NCBI GenBank assembly: GCA_965658765.1
Contig: CBFHTO010000001.1
Coordinates: 1 to 64,000, forward strand
Origin: Glaciecola sp965658765
GTDB lineage: Bacteria; Pseudomonadota; Gammaproteobacteria; Enterobacterales; Alteromonadaceae
Direction of reading: 5' to 3'
Length of the DNA stretch: 64,000 nucleotides
Shown here: positions 35,713 through 45,487 of the stretch, piece after piece
Layout of the letters: the number at the start of each line of letters is the position of its first letter
Position numbering within the stretch: position 1 is the stretch's first letter
Position numbers and translations under genes: made by a program
Notes under the pieces: model-generated
What the model saw: the letters and a program-made list of their open reading frames with translations, nothing else
Told to the model about the DNA's origin: nothing
Databases searched by the model: none

Positions 35713-36301
35713 TTATTCCATCAAGAATGACAGACAGCTGATGTAAATCGATTGGTTTATTGAAAACGTGTACTTGGGTGTTGTTTATGAACATCATTGA
35801 GTTAGCGCCGTCTCCGTGAGTGGCCTCAACGGGAAGGTTGGCGAGCAATACTATTTGTTTTACGCTCGGACAAACCAGGGCAACTAACTTTGCAGCGTCA
35901 TTAATTACACAATCAAAGCAATCCTGATCCAATACAACAAGTTCAGGTTGCTTTGATGATATCTGTAAGCCCGCCTCAAACTCGTCATTGAATATATGCG
36001 TGAAAAAATCGGCATCGCGTATCATTCGGTTAGCATGCCTAGTTACATAAGCATCTTTCGAAACAATAATGCAATGGCGCTCTGCATGAGAAAGTAAATT
36101 GTTCGGCACTGGAATAGCATTATTAGCTAGGAAGTCGAGTAAGTCGTGTTCAGCAATTCGATTATTACCACGCCCAGGCAACTTAAACGCTTTTAAGCGC
36201 CCTGCCTCAATCCAGCGAATAATAGTACGCGGCGTAACATCACACATCTTGGCAACTTCGCCACTTGAAAACGATTTAACCAAATCAAACGGTCCTATCA
36301 A
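35693..36301 (-). CDS. Excisionase/MerR-type HTH protein with receiver-like half
   Basis: A roughly 202-residue protein. The N-terminal 60 residues form an excisionase/MerR-like winged helix: SSGEVAKMCDVTPRTIIRWIEAGRLKAF followed by NNRIAEHDLLDFL. The second half looks like a response-regulator fold (HCIIVSKDAYVTRHANRMI, PELVVLDQDCFDCV with a plausible acceptor Asp, QIVLLANLP, VFNKPIDLHQL with Lys), though the acidic pair after the first strand is absent, so it may be a pseudo-receiver. The start appears to be TTG. First gene of the PhnD-kinase-regulator operon, overlapping the next gene by 20 bases; probably its transcription factor. Confidence 0.78.
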   Translation of the reverse strand: MIGPFDLVKSFSSGEVAKMCDVTPRTIIRWIEAGRLKAFKLPGRGNNRIAEHDLLDFLANNAIPVPNNLLSHAERHCIIVSKDAYVTRHANRMIRDADFFTHIFNDEFEAGLQISSKQPELVVLDQDCFDCVINDAAKLVALVCPSVKQIVLLANLPVEATHGDGANSMMFINNTQVHVFNKPIDLHQLSVILDGINGQDDE

Positions 36302-36399
36302 ACTAACATTATATTAAGGCTAGCAAACCGCGTACTACATTACGACATTTGCGACAAGCTATGTTCATACAAGGGTATACACCATCATTCGGTGAATAT

Positions 36400-38337
36400 C
36401 TAAGACCTTGTTTTTACAGAATAACTTTCAAGTTTATTTTGCATATTATTGACTAGAACTGAAAACTCCTCACACATTTCTTTCATCTGTAGAACACTGT
36501 TTTGGTTTTCATTACTGATCGCATTGACCTTATCGATCCCCTCTTTAATCCCTACAGAAACTTCCCTCTGCTGACTGGCCATTGTTGCGGTTGCGCTGTT
36601 CAAGCTTTTGATTTGATCAACTGCTTTAAGAGCATGATTTAAAACTTCCCCAGTCTTTTCTGTAGATTCGACTGTCTCAAGTGCAGAGGTCTTATTCGCA
36701 GCCATTGCACTAGATGCTTCTTTGCTTCCACTTTGAAGCTTTTCAATCATTGTGCGTATTTCTTCTGTAGATGACTGTGTTCGACTTGCTAAGGATCGAA
36801 CTTCATCTGCAACCACTGCGAATCCGCGTCCTTGTTCACCAGCTCTTGCCGCTTCAATAGCCGCGTTTAAGGCTAATAAGTTAGTCTGCTCCGCAATGTT
36901 TCGGATAACATCCATCACGCCACTGATTTCTTCACTTGATTTTGCTAACTCTTCAATTACCTTCACGGAACTTTCGGTGTTTGCCGCTTGCAACTGGATG
37001 TCCTGAATCGTCTTCGATAAGGTATCTACAGAAATTTTTGTTTCGTCGTCTGCGCTCTTTGCTGCGTCGTTAGCTTTATTAGTGTTGTTTTCAACCGCTG
37101 AAGCTTTCTCTTCTAATTGAGATGCTGAACTTGTGATGTTTGACACTTCCATATTCAGGACTTGAACTGCCTCTTGCGTAGAAGACGCAATTTGCATCAG
37201 GCTGCTTGTTTTATTGATAAGCTCGTTAGACGTCAGTTGGACATCAACAATTGTCCCTTCTACCTTCTCAAATAGACGGTTTAAACCCTTGGCCATTTCG
37301 CCAAACTCGTCGGTGTGATTTTCTTCAAAGCGCACGCCTAAATCGCTATTGCCTGAGGCAATTTTATTAATCGAATCGATATAGGCCTTAATACGGCTAC
37401 CCACAATTTTTTTCATTAAAAAGAAAACGGTTGCTAATATGAATATACCCGCGAGCACCTGACTAACCACCACCACTAAAACACTGCTGCTTGTTATTCC
37501 GGATACTTCATCATTATTCACACCGATCGCAATCGAATATCCCCATTTCGGATACTCGATAAATTGCAACTCATAAATATCTGAGGTTCCACTATCAAGT
37601 ACTTGTTGAACTGCTTGACTGCTCATGTTGTCCGAGTGTGCACGGAGATTGTTTTTTCCATCAAGCAGAGCAATGAACCCTTCTTCTAGAATTCTGCTTT
37701 CTGCGATCGTTTCGGTGACACCTTTCATATCTGCACTGTAGCCGACATACCAAATACCGATGGTATTATTGTTTGCATCAAACATCGGAGCGTATCCAGT
37801 AAGATAGGGGGAACCTAAAATGTCGACTTGCCCAAAGTATGCTTCACCCTTATTGATTTTTTTTATCGCTTTACCTGTTTGACTGAGCTTTGTACCAATG
37901 GCTCTATTTCCGTTTTTTATCACATTCGTTGCAATACGAATGTATTCATCACCAGTCTTACTGAAAATGGTTGCCGTTCCACCCATAATCTCAGTAAGCC
38001 CATCGACTAATTCAAAATTGTTTCCTTGAGCGCTGTTGCCTAAAATAACATTGTTCGCACTCACGCCATTAACGGTGACAGAACCTTGTTGAGATGCTTG
38101 CCCGAGTTCATTACCCATTTTTTTCAACAACTTCATACTACTTTGTACCCGCGCAGCCATAATGTTGTCAGTTGTGTCCAGAACATCTAATACATGTCTA
38201 GTTTGTTTCTGTATACTAAATTTGATTTCATTATCAATTCTGTTTGCGGTTTTTGTCGCTTCCATTCCTGCCACTACTAATATTGTGACAGCGATCACCG
38301 ACGCGACTGAGTAAAAAAACTTTTGTTGCAATGTCAT
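36400..38337 (-). CDS. Methyl-accepting chemotaxis protein
   Basis: A 645-residue chemoreceptor. A first transmembrane helix (about 8-28), a periplasmic Cache-type sensor (FSKTGDEYIRIATNVIKNGNRAIGT, then SPYLTGYAPMFDANNNTIGIWYVGY), a second helix (about 280-305), HAMP, and the conserved cytoplasmic hairpin tip EQTNLLALNAAIEAARAGEQGRGFAVVADEVR. No C-terminal NWETF-like CheR pentapeptide is seen. ATG at 38337 has AAAGG upstream; a GTG three codons earlier is less likely. Single gene, co-directional with its neighbours. Confidence 0.95.
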   Translation of the reverse strand: MTLQQKFFYSVASVIAVTILVVAGMEATKTANRIDNEIKFSIQKQTRHVLDVLDTTDNIMAARVQSSMKLLKKMGNELGQASQQGSVTVNGVSANNVILGNSAQGNNFELVDGLTEIMGGTATIFSKTGDEYIRIATNVIKNGNRAIGTKLSQTGKAIKKINKGEAYFGQVDILGSPYLTGYAPMFDANNNTIGIWYVGYSADMKGVTETIAESRILEEGFIALLDGKNNLRAHSDNMSSQAVQQVLDSGTSDIYELQFIEYPKWGYSIAIGVNNDEVSGITSSSVLVVVVSQVLAGIFILATVFFLMKKIVGSRIKAYIDSINKIASGNSDLGVRFEENHTDEFGEMAKGLNRLFEKVEGTIVDVQLTSNELINKTSSLMQIASSTQEAVQVLNMEVSNITSSASQLEEKASAVENNTNKANDAAKSADDETKISVDTLSKTIQDIQLQAANTESSVKVIEELAKSSEEISGVMDVIRNIAEQTNLLALNAAIEAARAGEQGRGFAVVADEVRSLASRTQSSTEEIRTMIEKLQSGSKEASSAMAANKTSALETVESTEKTGEVLNHALKAVDQIKSLNSATATMASQQREVSVGIKEGIDKVNAISNENQNSVLQMKEMCEEFSVLVNNMQNKLESYSVKTRS

Positions 38338-38612
38338 AAAGTACACCTTTGCGATTGCGCCATATAGGCCTGTTAAAGCGCCATTTGTTTACCCCATTTA
38401 ATATCTGTCATCGATACTTACCGATGTTTTTAAATTAGAAACAAGCTAAACGGGAAGTGTTAGTAATAGAGTATCGGCTAGTTATACAAAAGTCTTATTA
38501 AAAATAACGTATCTAGTAAGAAAAAGGCGGGCATTTATTTCTGCGGCTTAAGAGGCAGAGCCAAGTAAACCGCAATTGTGTGCAGATTTAATGTGAAAAT
38601 AGCTAAATTTGT

Positions 38613-39824
38613 TTATAACGGGACTCTGACATTTCCCTCCATTAAAACACGTGCACTGCGGCTCATGCTTACCTTCGCAACCAGCCAGTTATCTTCACTT
38701 TCAAGTGCTTCTGCACCTACCTGTAATGTGCCTGAAGGATGCGCAAATGTTACTTCCATGCGTTTGCCTGCTCCAGCAGCAAGGTTTACTAAAGTTCCAG
38801 GAATTGCCGCGGCAGTACCTATTGCTACAGCGGCGGTCCCCATCATTGCATGGTGTAGCTTGCCCATAGACAAGGCTCTTACATGCAAGTCCATTTCTGA
38901 TGTATCTATGCTTTTGCCACTAGAACTCACATAACTTTGACTAGGTGCGACCATCGCAATTTTGGGGGTATGCTGGCGTGCTTGCGCCTCTTCAATCGAG
39001 CTGATCAGACCCATTTTCAATGCGCCATAAGCGCGAATAGTCTCAAATTTCTCAAGCGCAGTTTGGTCGCTATTAATATCTTCTTGAAGCTCAGTTCCTG
39101 TATACCCCAAATCCGCGGCGTTTAAGAAAATGGTTGGGATCCCTGCATCAATAAAGCTTGCCTCAAACTCGCCAACTCCGGGCACTTCTAAGGTATCTAT
39201 AAGATTACCGGTACACAAAACTCCAGCACTATCACCATTGTCATCGGCCGGATCTAAGAACTCTATTTTCACTTCAGCCGCTGGGAACGTTACACCGTCC
39301 AATTCAAAGTCACCGGTCTCTTGGACCTGTCCATTTGTGATTGGTACATGTGCAATGATTGTTTTTTTAATGTTCTCTTGCCAAATTTTGACCACACAGA
39401 TTCCATTTTCGGGCACAAACTTTGGATCAACAAGCCCTTTTTCGATTGCAAATGCTCCAACAGCAGCGGTTAAGTTACCGCAATTTCCACTCCAATCGAT
39501 GAAAGGCTTGTCTATCGAGACTTGACCAAATAAATAATTCACATGGTGCTCATTTGACTGACTATGGCTTAAGATCACGACTTTACTAGTACTTGAGGTC
39601 GCTCCCCCCATGCCATCAGTGTGTTTTGCGTATGGGTCAGGACTGCCAATTACTCGCAATAATAGTTGATCACGAAATGCACCTGGCGCCTGAGCTTTTT
39701 CTGGCAAGTCGTTTAGTGAAAAGAACATCCCTTTGCTTGTGCCACCTCGCATGTAAGTGGCAGCTACTTTAATTTGCGGAGCAAAAATTGCTTGATTTGA
39801 TTGTTGGTCGGTATTGTTTGTCAT
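38613..39824 (-). CDS. prpF: 2-methylaconitate cis-trans isomerase PrpF
   Basis: A 403-residue PrpF isomerase that, with AcnD, converts 2-methylcitrate to 2-methylaconitate forms for hydration. It begins KVAATYMRGGTSKGMFF, with the catalytic region around VYMRGGTSKG and DWSGNCGNLTAAVGAFAIEKG carrying the conserved Cys. The end HPSGTLQVGAEAL is typical. Last gene of the prp operon, 155 bases after acnD. Confidence 0.96.
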   Translation of the reverse strand: MTNNTDQQSNQAIFAPQIKVAATYMRGGTSKGMFFSLNDLPEKAQAPGAFRDQLLLRVIGSPDPYAKHTDGMGGATSSTSKVVILSHSQSNEHHVNYLFGQVSIDKPFIDWSGNCGNLTAAVGAFAIEKGLVDPKFVPENGICVVKIWQENIKKTIIAHVPITNGQVQETGDFELDGVTFPAAEVKIEFLDPADDNGDSAGVLCTGNLIDTLEVPGVGEFEASFIDAGIPTIFLNAADLGYTGTELQEDINSDQTALEKFETIRAYGALKMGLISSIEEAQARQHTPKIAMVAPSQSYVSSSGKSIDTSEMDLHVRALSMGKLHHAMMGTAAVAIGTAAAIPGTLVNLAAGAGKRMEVTFAHPSGTLQVGAEALESEDNWLVAKVSMSRSARVLMEGNVRVPL

Positions 39825-39979
39825 GGAACCTATTCCTTTTTAAAAGGGATGAGCAGTGGGTATGAGTCAAAGAAGAAGCGTTTACTGAAAGCATAGCTAG
39901 CATATCTTACTCATATGAGAGCTTTGCGACGCTTTGCATACAGCAAAGCGTCAGTCTTACTTCGGATGGGTAAAATTAT

Positions 39980-42583
39980 CTAGCTAGCACTTGCTAAAAA
40001 ATCATCAGCAAAGCGCTGAAGCACCCCACCTGCCTCGTAAATGGATAACTCTTCCTCAGTATCGAGTCGGCAATTAACCGGTATTGAAAGTTGCTCACCG
40101 GTTGGCTTAGTCATAACCAAGCTCAAAATAGAACCTGGTTTTCTATCACCTTTAACACTGAAGGTTTCTGTTCCATTGATGCCTAAAGTCTCGCGAGTCA
40201 CGCCCTCTTGGAACTGCAATGGTAATACGCCCATACCGATCAAGTTAGTTCGATGTATACGCTCAAAACCTTCCGCTACGATGACTTCAACACCAGCTAG
40301 TCTTACACCTTTTGCGGCCCAGTCTCGAGATGAACCCTGTCCATAATCTGCACCCGCCACAATGATAAGTCCTTGTTTACGGTTCATATATGTTTCTATA
40401 GCTTCCCACATTCTCAGAACCTTACCCTCGGGCTCGACTCGAGCATAAGAGCCTTGCACAACTGAACCATCTTCATCTCGTACCATTTCATTTAATAGCT
40501 TAGGATTTGCAAAAGTGGCTCGTTGCGCAGTTAGATGATCGCCGCGGTGTGTAGCATAAGAGTTAAAATCTTCTTCTGGCAAGCCCATTTTGGCGAGATA
40601 TTCTCCAGCCGCACTGCTCGCCATAATAGCGTTAGACGGCGACAAATGGTCAGTCGTAATATTATCGCCTAGCACAGCTAGTGGCCTTAAATTAGAAAGT
40701 GAGCGCTCGCTAGCTAAAGCTCCTTCCCAGTAAGGAGGGCGGCGAATATAGGTACTCATTTCTCGCCAATCGTATAAAGGCTCTGATAATTCTTCACTGA
40801 CTTCTTGTACCGCAAACATCGGCTCATATACTTTTCTGAAATGCTCTGGCTTAACCGATGATTTAATAATCTCATCAATTTCTTCGTCTTTTGGCCAAAT
40901 ATCTTTTAAGTAAATCTCATTACCTTGTGCATCAAGTCCAAGAGGATCTTTTTCGATATCAAATCGAATACTTCCTGCGATTGCATAGGCCACGACCAGC
41001 GGTGGTGAAGCCAAAAAGGCTTGATCAGCATGTGGATGTATTCGTCCATCAAAGTTACGATTACCCGATAACACCGCTGTGCTGTAAAGTTCACGCTCTT
41101 TGATCTCTTGTGCAATTTTAGGATCTAATGCACCACTCATACCATTACATGAAGTACACGCGAATGCGACAACGCCAAACCCTAACTGCTCCAGTTCAGG
41201 TAAAAGTGAGGATTCTTCCAGATATAATTTCACTGCTTTTGAACCCGGAGCAAGTGAAGTCTTCACCCAAGGCTTACGAGCTAGGCCAAGCTTGTTGGCG
41301 TTTCGAGCAATTAAGCCCGCTGCAATCATGTTTCTTGGATTACTGGTATTTGTACAGCTAGTGATCGCGGCAATGATCACCGCACCGTCTGGCATCAAGC
41401 CATCTTCATTGCTGTAGTTACCCGCAAGACCGCGCTCTAACAAATCGGAGGTGGGTAAGCGATTATGCGGGGTCGATGGACCGGCCATGTTGCGACATAC
41501 GCTAGACAAGTCAAAGTGAAGTACTCTTTCATACTCTGCATCAACCATTGCGTCCGCCCATAAGCCTGTTTTCTTGGCGTACTCTTCGACAAGTTGTACT
41601 TGTTTATCTTCGCGTCCAGTCAGTTTTAAGTAATCAATGGTTTGCTCGTCAATGTAAAACATTGCGGCAGTCGCGCCATATTCTGGCGTCATATTGGAAA
41701 TAGTTGCACGGTCACCAAGTGTAAGATGCTTAGTACCCTCACCGTAAAATTCAAGATAGGTCGAGACGACTTTTTCTTTACGAAGGAATTCGGTCAGAGC
41801 AAGTACAATATCAGTCGCCGTGATACCCGGTTGTGGCTTACCACTAACTTCGACTCCTACAATGTCAGGCAAACGTAAGTAGGATGCTCTACCAAGCATA
41901 ACGCTCTCAGCCTCTAGGCCACCGACGCCAATTGATATCACGCCTAATGCGTCCACCATAGGCGTGTGACTGTCGGTGCCCACCAAGGTATCTGGAAAGG
42001 CAACTCCGTCTCTTACTTGCACGACAGGTGACATGCGTTCAAGGTTAATTTGATGCAAAATACCGTTGCCCTGTGGGATCACGTCAACGTTTTTAAAAGC
42101 TGTCTTGCACCAATTGATGAAGTGAAAACGGTCTTCATTTCGCCGATCTTCAATCGCTCGATTCTTTTCAAAGGCGTTTTCTTCGAAACCAGCGTGTTCA
42201 ACAGCCAAGGAATGATCAACAACAAGTTGTGTTGGTACAACTGGATTTACTTTAGACGGATCTCCGCCTCGCTCTTCAATTGCGTCTCGTAAACCGGCTA
42301 AATCAACAAGTGCAGTTTGACCTAGTATGTCATGGCATACAACACGGGCTGGATACCACGGGAAATCGAGATCTCTCTTGCGAAAAATGATTTGTTTTAA
42401 AGCATCAGTAAGTTGTTCTGGGTCACATTTTCGAACCAAGTTTTCGGCATAAACCTTTGAACAATATGGCAGTTTTTCGTATGCACCTGCCTGGATTTCA
42501 TTAACGGCTTCTTCTGTATCATAATAATCAAATGCGCTTGCGCCATCAGTACGAGAAAAAGGCTTTCTGTATTTGTAATTCAT
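39980..42583 (-). CDS. acnD: Fe/S-dependent 2-methylisocitrate dehydratase AcnD
   Basis: An 867-residue aconitase-family enzyme that dehydrates 2-methylcitrate in the propionate pathway. The [4Fe-4S] ligand cysteines are in ITSCTNTSNPRNMI and ACTSCNGMSG. LVGTDSHTPMVDALGV and the swivel-domain GADYGQGSSRDWAAKG are intact. The length and the pairing with prpF rather than prpD identify it as AcnD, not aconitase A. GGAGCGAATAC stands before the ATG. It is 18 bases after prpC. Confidence 0.97.
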   Translation of the reverse strand: MNYKYRKPFSRTDGASAFDYYDTEEAVNEIQAGAYEKLPYCSKVYAENLVRKCDPEQLTDALKQIIFRKRDLDFPWYPARVVCHDILGQTALVDLAGLRDAIEERGGDPSKVNPVVPTQLVVDHSLAVEHAGFEENAFEKNRAIEDRRNEDRFHFINWCKTAFKNVDVIPQGNGILHQINLERMSPVVQVRDGVAFPDTLVGTDSHTPMVDALGVISIGVGGLEAESVMLGRASYLRLPDIVGVEVSGKPQPGITATDIVLALTEFLRKEKVVSTYLEFYGEGTKHLTLGDRATISNMTPEYGATAAMFYIDEQTIDYLKLTGREDKQVQLVEEYAKKTGLWADAMVDAEYERVLHFDLSSVCRNMAGPSTPHNRLPTSDLLERGLAGNYSNEDGLMPDGAVIIAAITSCTNTSNPRNMIAAGLIARNANKLGLARKPWVKTSLAPGSKAVKLYLEESSLLPELEQLGFGVVAFACTSCNGMSGALDPKIAQEIKERELYSTAVLSGNRNFDGRIHPHADQAFLASPPLVVAYAIAGSIRFDIEKDPLGLDAQGNEIYLKDIWPKDEEIDEIIKSSVKPEHFRKVYEPMFAVQEVSEELSEPLYDWREMSTYIRRPPYWEGALASERSLSNLRPLAVLGDNITTDHLSPSNAIMASSAAGEYLAKMGLPEEDFNSYATHRGDHLTAQRATFANPKLLNEMVRDEDGSVVQGSYARVEPEGKVLRMWEAIETYMNRKQGLIIVAGADYGQGSSRDWAAKGVRLAGVEVIVAEGFERIHRTNLIGMGVLPLQFQEGVTRETLGINGTETFSVKGDRKPGSILSLVMTKPTGEQLSIPVNCRLDTEEELSIYEAGGVLQRFADDFLASAS

Positions 42584-42601
42584 TGTATTCGCTCCTATTA
42601 A

Positions 42602-43726
42602 TTACACACGTTCGGACATGTCTGGAACGCTTCTCAACTCTTCGCCAGTATATTCTGCAGACGGACGAATAATACGATTATCTGCCCGCTGTTCCATGAC
42701 GTGAGCCGCCCATCCGGTAAGGCGAGACATCACAAAGATAGGAGTAAACAATTTGGTAGGAATACCCATGTAGTTATACGCCGAGGCATGGAAGAAATCA
42801 GCATTACAAAATAGCCCTTTCTCTCTTTTCATAACGGCTTCGCAGCGTAATGAAACCTCATACAAATTAGCATCGCCCACCTCTTGAGATAGCTGTTCTG
42901 ACCAAGCCTTGATAATTGCATTTCGCGGATCAGATTCTGAATAAATCGCATGCCCAAAGCCCATGATTTTTTCTTTGCGCTCAAGCATGCCAAGCATCTT
43001 CTCTTCTGCATCATCAGGGTTTTTAAAGTTCTCAATCATATCCATTGCAGCTTCATTAGCACCACCGTGCAATGGACCTCGCAGGGTGCCGATTGCGCCA
43101 GTAATACACGAATGCATATCTGATAACGTAGATGAACAAACTCGCGCAGTAAACGTAGAAGCATTGAATTCGTGCTCTGCATACAAAATTAGCGAAACAT
43201 GCATGACTTTTTCGTGCAATTCACTCGGCTTTTTGCCATGTAACAGGTGTAAGAAATGTGCACCGATAGAATCGTCGTCAGTATTTACGTCGATACGCAC
43301 ACCGTCGTGAGAGAAGCGATACCAATAACAAATGATGCTTGGAAAACACGCCAACATTCTGTCCGTGATCGCATCTTGTTGGCCAAAGTCGGTTTCCATT
43401 TCCAGGTTACCTAACATTGAGCAACCTGTTCTCATCACATCCATAGGATGTGCATCTGCGGGTATACGCTCTAGTACATCTTTTAACGCTTGAGGCAATT
43501 CACGAAGTGTTTTTAATAGCGCTTTATACTCTGATAATTGGCTAGCATTTGGTAACTCACCTTTTAGAATTAAATAGGCAACTTCCTCAAACTCGCATTT
43601 TTCGGCCAACTCTTTAACGTCATAGCCTCTGTAGGTCAGTCCAGAACCAGATTTTCCGACCGTTGATAGTGCCGTTTTACCCGCAACCTGTCCTCGTAAC
43701 CCTGCACCACTTAATACTTTCGCCAT
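42602..43726 (-). CDS. prpC: 2-methylcitrate synthase PrpC
   Basis: A 374-residue citrate-synthase-family enzyme condensing propionyl-CoA with oxaloacetate. The catalytic His residues lie in GPLHGGANEAAMDMI and GFGHAIYSESDPRNAI, and the catalytic Asp in CNADFFHASAYNYMGIP. The N-terminal GKTALSTVGKSGSGLTYRGYDV is characteristic of PrpC. The frame begins four codons earlier with TTG, but the ATG at 43726 has TTGGAG at good spacing. The next gene downstream is acnD; prpB is upstream by 113 bases. Confidence 0.97.
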   Translation of the reverse strand: MAKVLSGAGLRGQVAGKTALSTVGKSGSGLTYRGYDVKELAEKCEFEEVAYLILKGELPNASQLSEYKALLKTLRELPQALKDVLERIPADAHPMDVMRTGCSMLGNLEMETDFGQQDAITDRMLACFPSIICYWYRFSHDGVRIDVNTDDDSIGAHFLHLLHGKKPSELHEKVMHVSLILYAEHEFNASTFTARVCSSTLSDMHSCITGAIGTLRGPLHGGANEAAMDMIENFKNPDDAEEKMLGMLERKEKIMGFGHAIYSESDPRNAIIKAWSEQLSQEVGDANLYEVSLRCEAVMKREKGLFCNADFFHASAYNYMGIPTKLFTPIFVMSRLTGWAAHVMEQRADNRIIRPSAEYTGEELRSVPDMSERV

Positions 43727-43839
43727 TATTTTCTCCAATACTTTTTTGTTAATTTGCGCTTAATTTCCGATGTAAGAAATTCAGTAATTTCGGAGAAGCG
43801 CTATAAAATTATCGTTTTGATTGCCTTGAACCAAGCCTT

Positions 43840-44718
43840 CTACTTATTTTTCGATTGTGCAAAAAGCTGGTCAAGCTTTTGCTCGTAGTCGTGGTAACCC
43901 AAATAATCATACAAATCCATACGGGTTTGCATTGTGTCAACAACCGCTTTCTGATCACCGTCGCGCAAGATATGCTGGTAAACATTTTCTGCCGCTTTGT
44001 TCATTGCTCTAAACGCACTTAAAGGATAAAGCACCATGGCTGCGCCCCACTCGCCTAGCTCTTTTTTATTCCACAATTCGGTCTGACCAAACTCGGTTAT
44101 ATTAGCCAAAATAGGAACATCCAAGGCTTCGCTAAAGGCCTGATAGTGTTCTTGTGTTTTTATCGCTTCAGCAAAGATTCCATCCGCGCCAGCGGCAACG
44201 TAGGCTTTCGCTCTCTCAATAGCTTTTTCTAGGCCTTCTTGAGCAAAAGCATCAGTTCGCGCCATAATGAAAAAGTCGTCATCGGTTCGAGCATCTACTG
44301 CTGCTTTGATCCTATCGACCATCTCTTCTATGCTAACAATTTCTTTATTTGGTCTATGACCACAACGCTTTTGCGCCACTTGGTCTTCCAAATGCACTGC
44401 AGCAGCGCCTGCTTTCTCCATATCTCGAATGGTTTTTGCAATATTAAAAGCGCCGCCCCAACCAGTATCAATATCTACTAACAAAGGAAGGTCACAAGCA
44501 CTCGTGATCCGTTGCACATCAACTATCACATCATTAAGCGAAGTCATACCTAAATCGGGAAGGCCGTACGATGCATTGGCTACGCCACCGCCTGATAGAT
44601 AAATTGCTTTGTGGCCAATTTGCTTTGCCATCATGGCTGAGTAAGCATTGATTGTACCCACGATTTGTAATGGTTGGTTGTCTTGTAAAGCTTGTCTAAA
44701 TCTTTTACCTGCACTCAT
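43840..44718 (-). CDS. prpB: 2-methylisocitrate lyase PrpB
   Basis: A 292-residue isocitrate-lyase-superfamily enzyme that cleaves 2-methylisocitrate to pyruvate and succinate. Active-site motifs seen are YLSGGGVANASYGLPDLG, DIDTGWG, VHLEDQVAQKRCGHR (the KRCGH catalytic loop) and IMARTDA. It overlaps the regulator gene by four bases (ATGA), making it the first enzyme of the operon. Confidence 0.97.
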   Translation of the reverse strand: MSAGKRFRQALQDNQPLQIVGTINAYSAMMAKQIGHKAIYLSGGGVANASYGLPDLGMTSLNDVIVDVQRITSACDLPLLVDIDTGWGGAFNIAKTIRDMEKAGAAAVHLEDQVAQKRCGHRPNKEIVSIEEMVDRIKAAVDARTDDDFFIMARTDAFAQEGLEKAIERAKAYVAAGADGIFAEAIKTQEHYQAFSEALDVPILANITEFGQTELWNKKELGEWGAAMVLYPLSAFRAMNKAAENVYQHILRDGDQKAVVDTMQTRMDLYDYLGYHDYEQKLDQLFAQSKNK

Positions 44719-45383
44719 TGTTTTTCCTTCCTCAATTTATCTTCAATGTTTTTGCGTGAATAGGCGATATGCCTGCGCATTAGAATTTCAGCCAGTTCTT
44801 CGTCTCTGTTCATTATGGCTTGTACTACATGTTGATGTTCTGCAAACGCTGTTGTGACTCTTGGACCTGCCATTCCCATTTGTACACGGTACATGCGCAC
44901 TAAATGGTAAATATTATTCATTAACATGCTGATCAGTTGTTGGTTATGACTTCCAAGTACAACTCGGTAATGAAAATCAACGTCGCCGGCTTCTTGGTAA
45001 TAGGATTGAGAACCTTGAAGCCCTTCAAAATGTCGACTTAAGAGCTTATCAAGCTTATTCACTTCATCGTTGCTCATGTGCTTCGCCGCTAAACGTGCTG
45101 CCATACCCTCAAGTGATTCTCGTACTTGATACAACTGAATCAAACCTTGCAAACTTAAGGTCACCACTTTAGCACCCACATTCGCCTTTCGTTCAATCAG
45201 ACTGGCATGCGCAAGGCGATTAATCGCCTCACGAATAATCGCACGGCTCACACCATATTTTGTCGACAACTCACTCTCATTTAGCTTACTGCCTGACGCT
45301 ATACGCCCTTCTACAATATCGTTACGAAGTGCGATATATATCTTGTCTGAAGATGTTATTGGGGTTTCAGTGAGAAGCGACAT
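44715..45383 (-). CDS. GntR/FCD-family regulator of the 2-methylcitrate operon
   Basis: A 222-residue transcription factor. The N-terminal winged helix reads SKLNESELSTKYGVSRAIIREAINRLAHASLIERK. The C-terminal all-helical FCD ligand domain (about 80-215) has the Asp/His metal-type residues (GDVDFHYRVVLGSHN and the late AFAEHQHVVQAI). First gene of the operon it probably controls, with a clear ribosome site (AGGAAAG). Three matching palindromes lie in its promoter region, so autoregulation is likely; 2-methylcitrate or a related acid would be the expected inducer. It is not the sigma-54-type PrpR of enterics. Confidence 0.92.
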   Translation of the reverse strand: MSLLTETPITSSDKIYIALRNDIVEGRIASGSKLNESELSTKYGVSRAIIREAINRLAHASLIERKANVGAKVVTLSLQGLIQLYQVRESLEGMAARLAAKHMSNDEVNKLDKLLSRHFEGLQGSQSYYQEAGDVDFHYRVVLGSHNQQLISMLMNNIYHLVRMYRVQMGMAGPRVTTAFAEHQHVVQAIMNRDEELAEILMRRHIAYSRKNIEDKLRKEKQ

Positions 45384-45402
45384 ACCACTTTCCTAATTAG
45401 CC

Positions 45403-45414
45403 ATTGTCGACAAT
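45403..45414. promoter_or_regulatory. GntR operator 1 (perfect palindrome)
   Basis: ATTGTCGACAAT is a perfect 12-bp palindrome 19 bases upstream of the regulator start. It overlaps the downstream end of the -10 element, so binding should block transcription. The form fits FadR-subfamily GntR operators. Confidence 0.75.
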
Positions 45415-45440
45415 ATAAACAATACATTGCCGACAATCAA
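45412..45440 (-). promoter_or_regulatory. Sigma-70 promoter of the gntR-prp operon
   Basis: On the minus strand TTGATT (45435-45440) and TATATT (45412-45417) are separated by exactly 17 bases. The promoter lies about 29 bases before the regulator start and is overlapped by operators 1 and 2, a classical arrangement for repression. Confidence 0.7.
45426..45437. promoter_or_regulatory. GntR operator 2 (one mismatch)
   Basis: ATTGCCGACAAT differs from operator 1 at one base. Its start is 23 bases from that of operator 1, about two helical turns, so two dimers could bind one face. It overlaps the -35 element. Confidence 0.65.
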
Positions 45441-45487
45441 GGGGAAAATGCTCTTAAAACTGGTTTAATAAGACCTTTATATTAGAT

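Noticed and set aside
40891..41417. Several 70-105 codon frames opposite acnD
   Set aside because: They follow the codon periodicity of acnD and have no ribosome sites.
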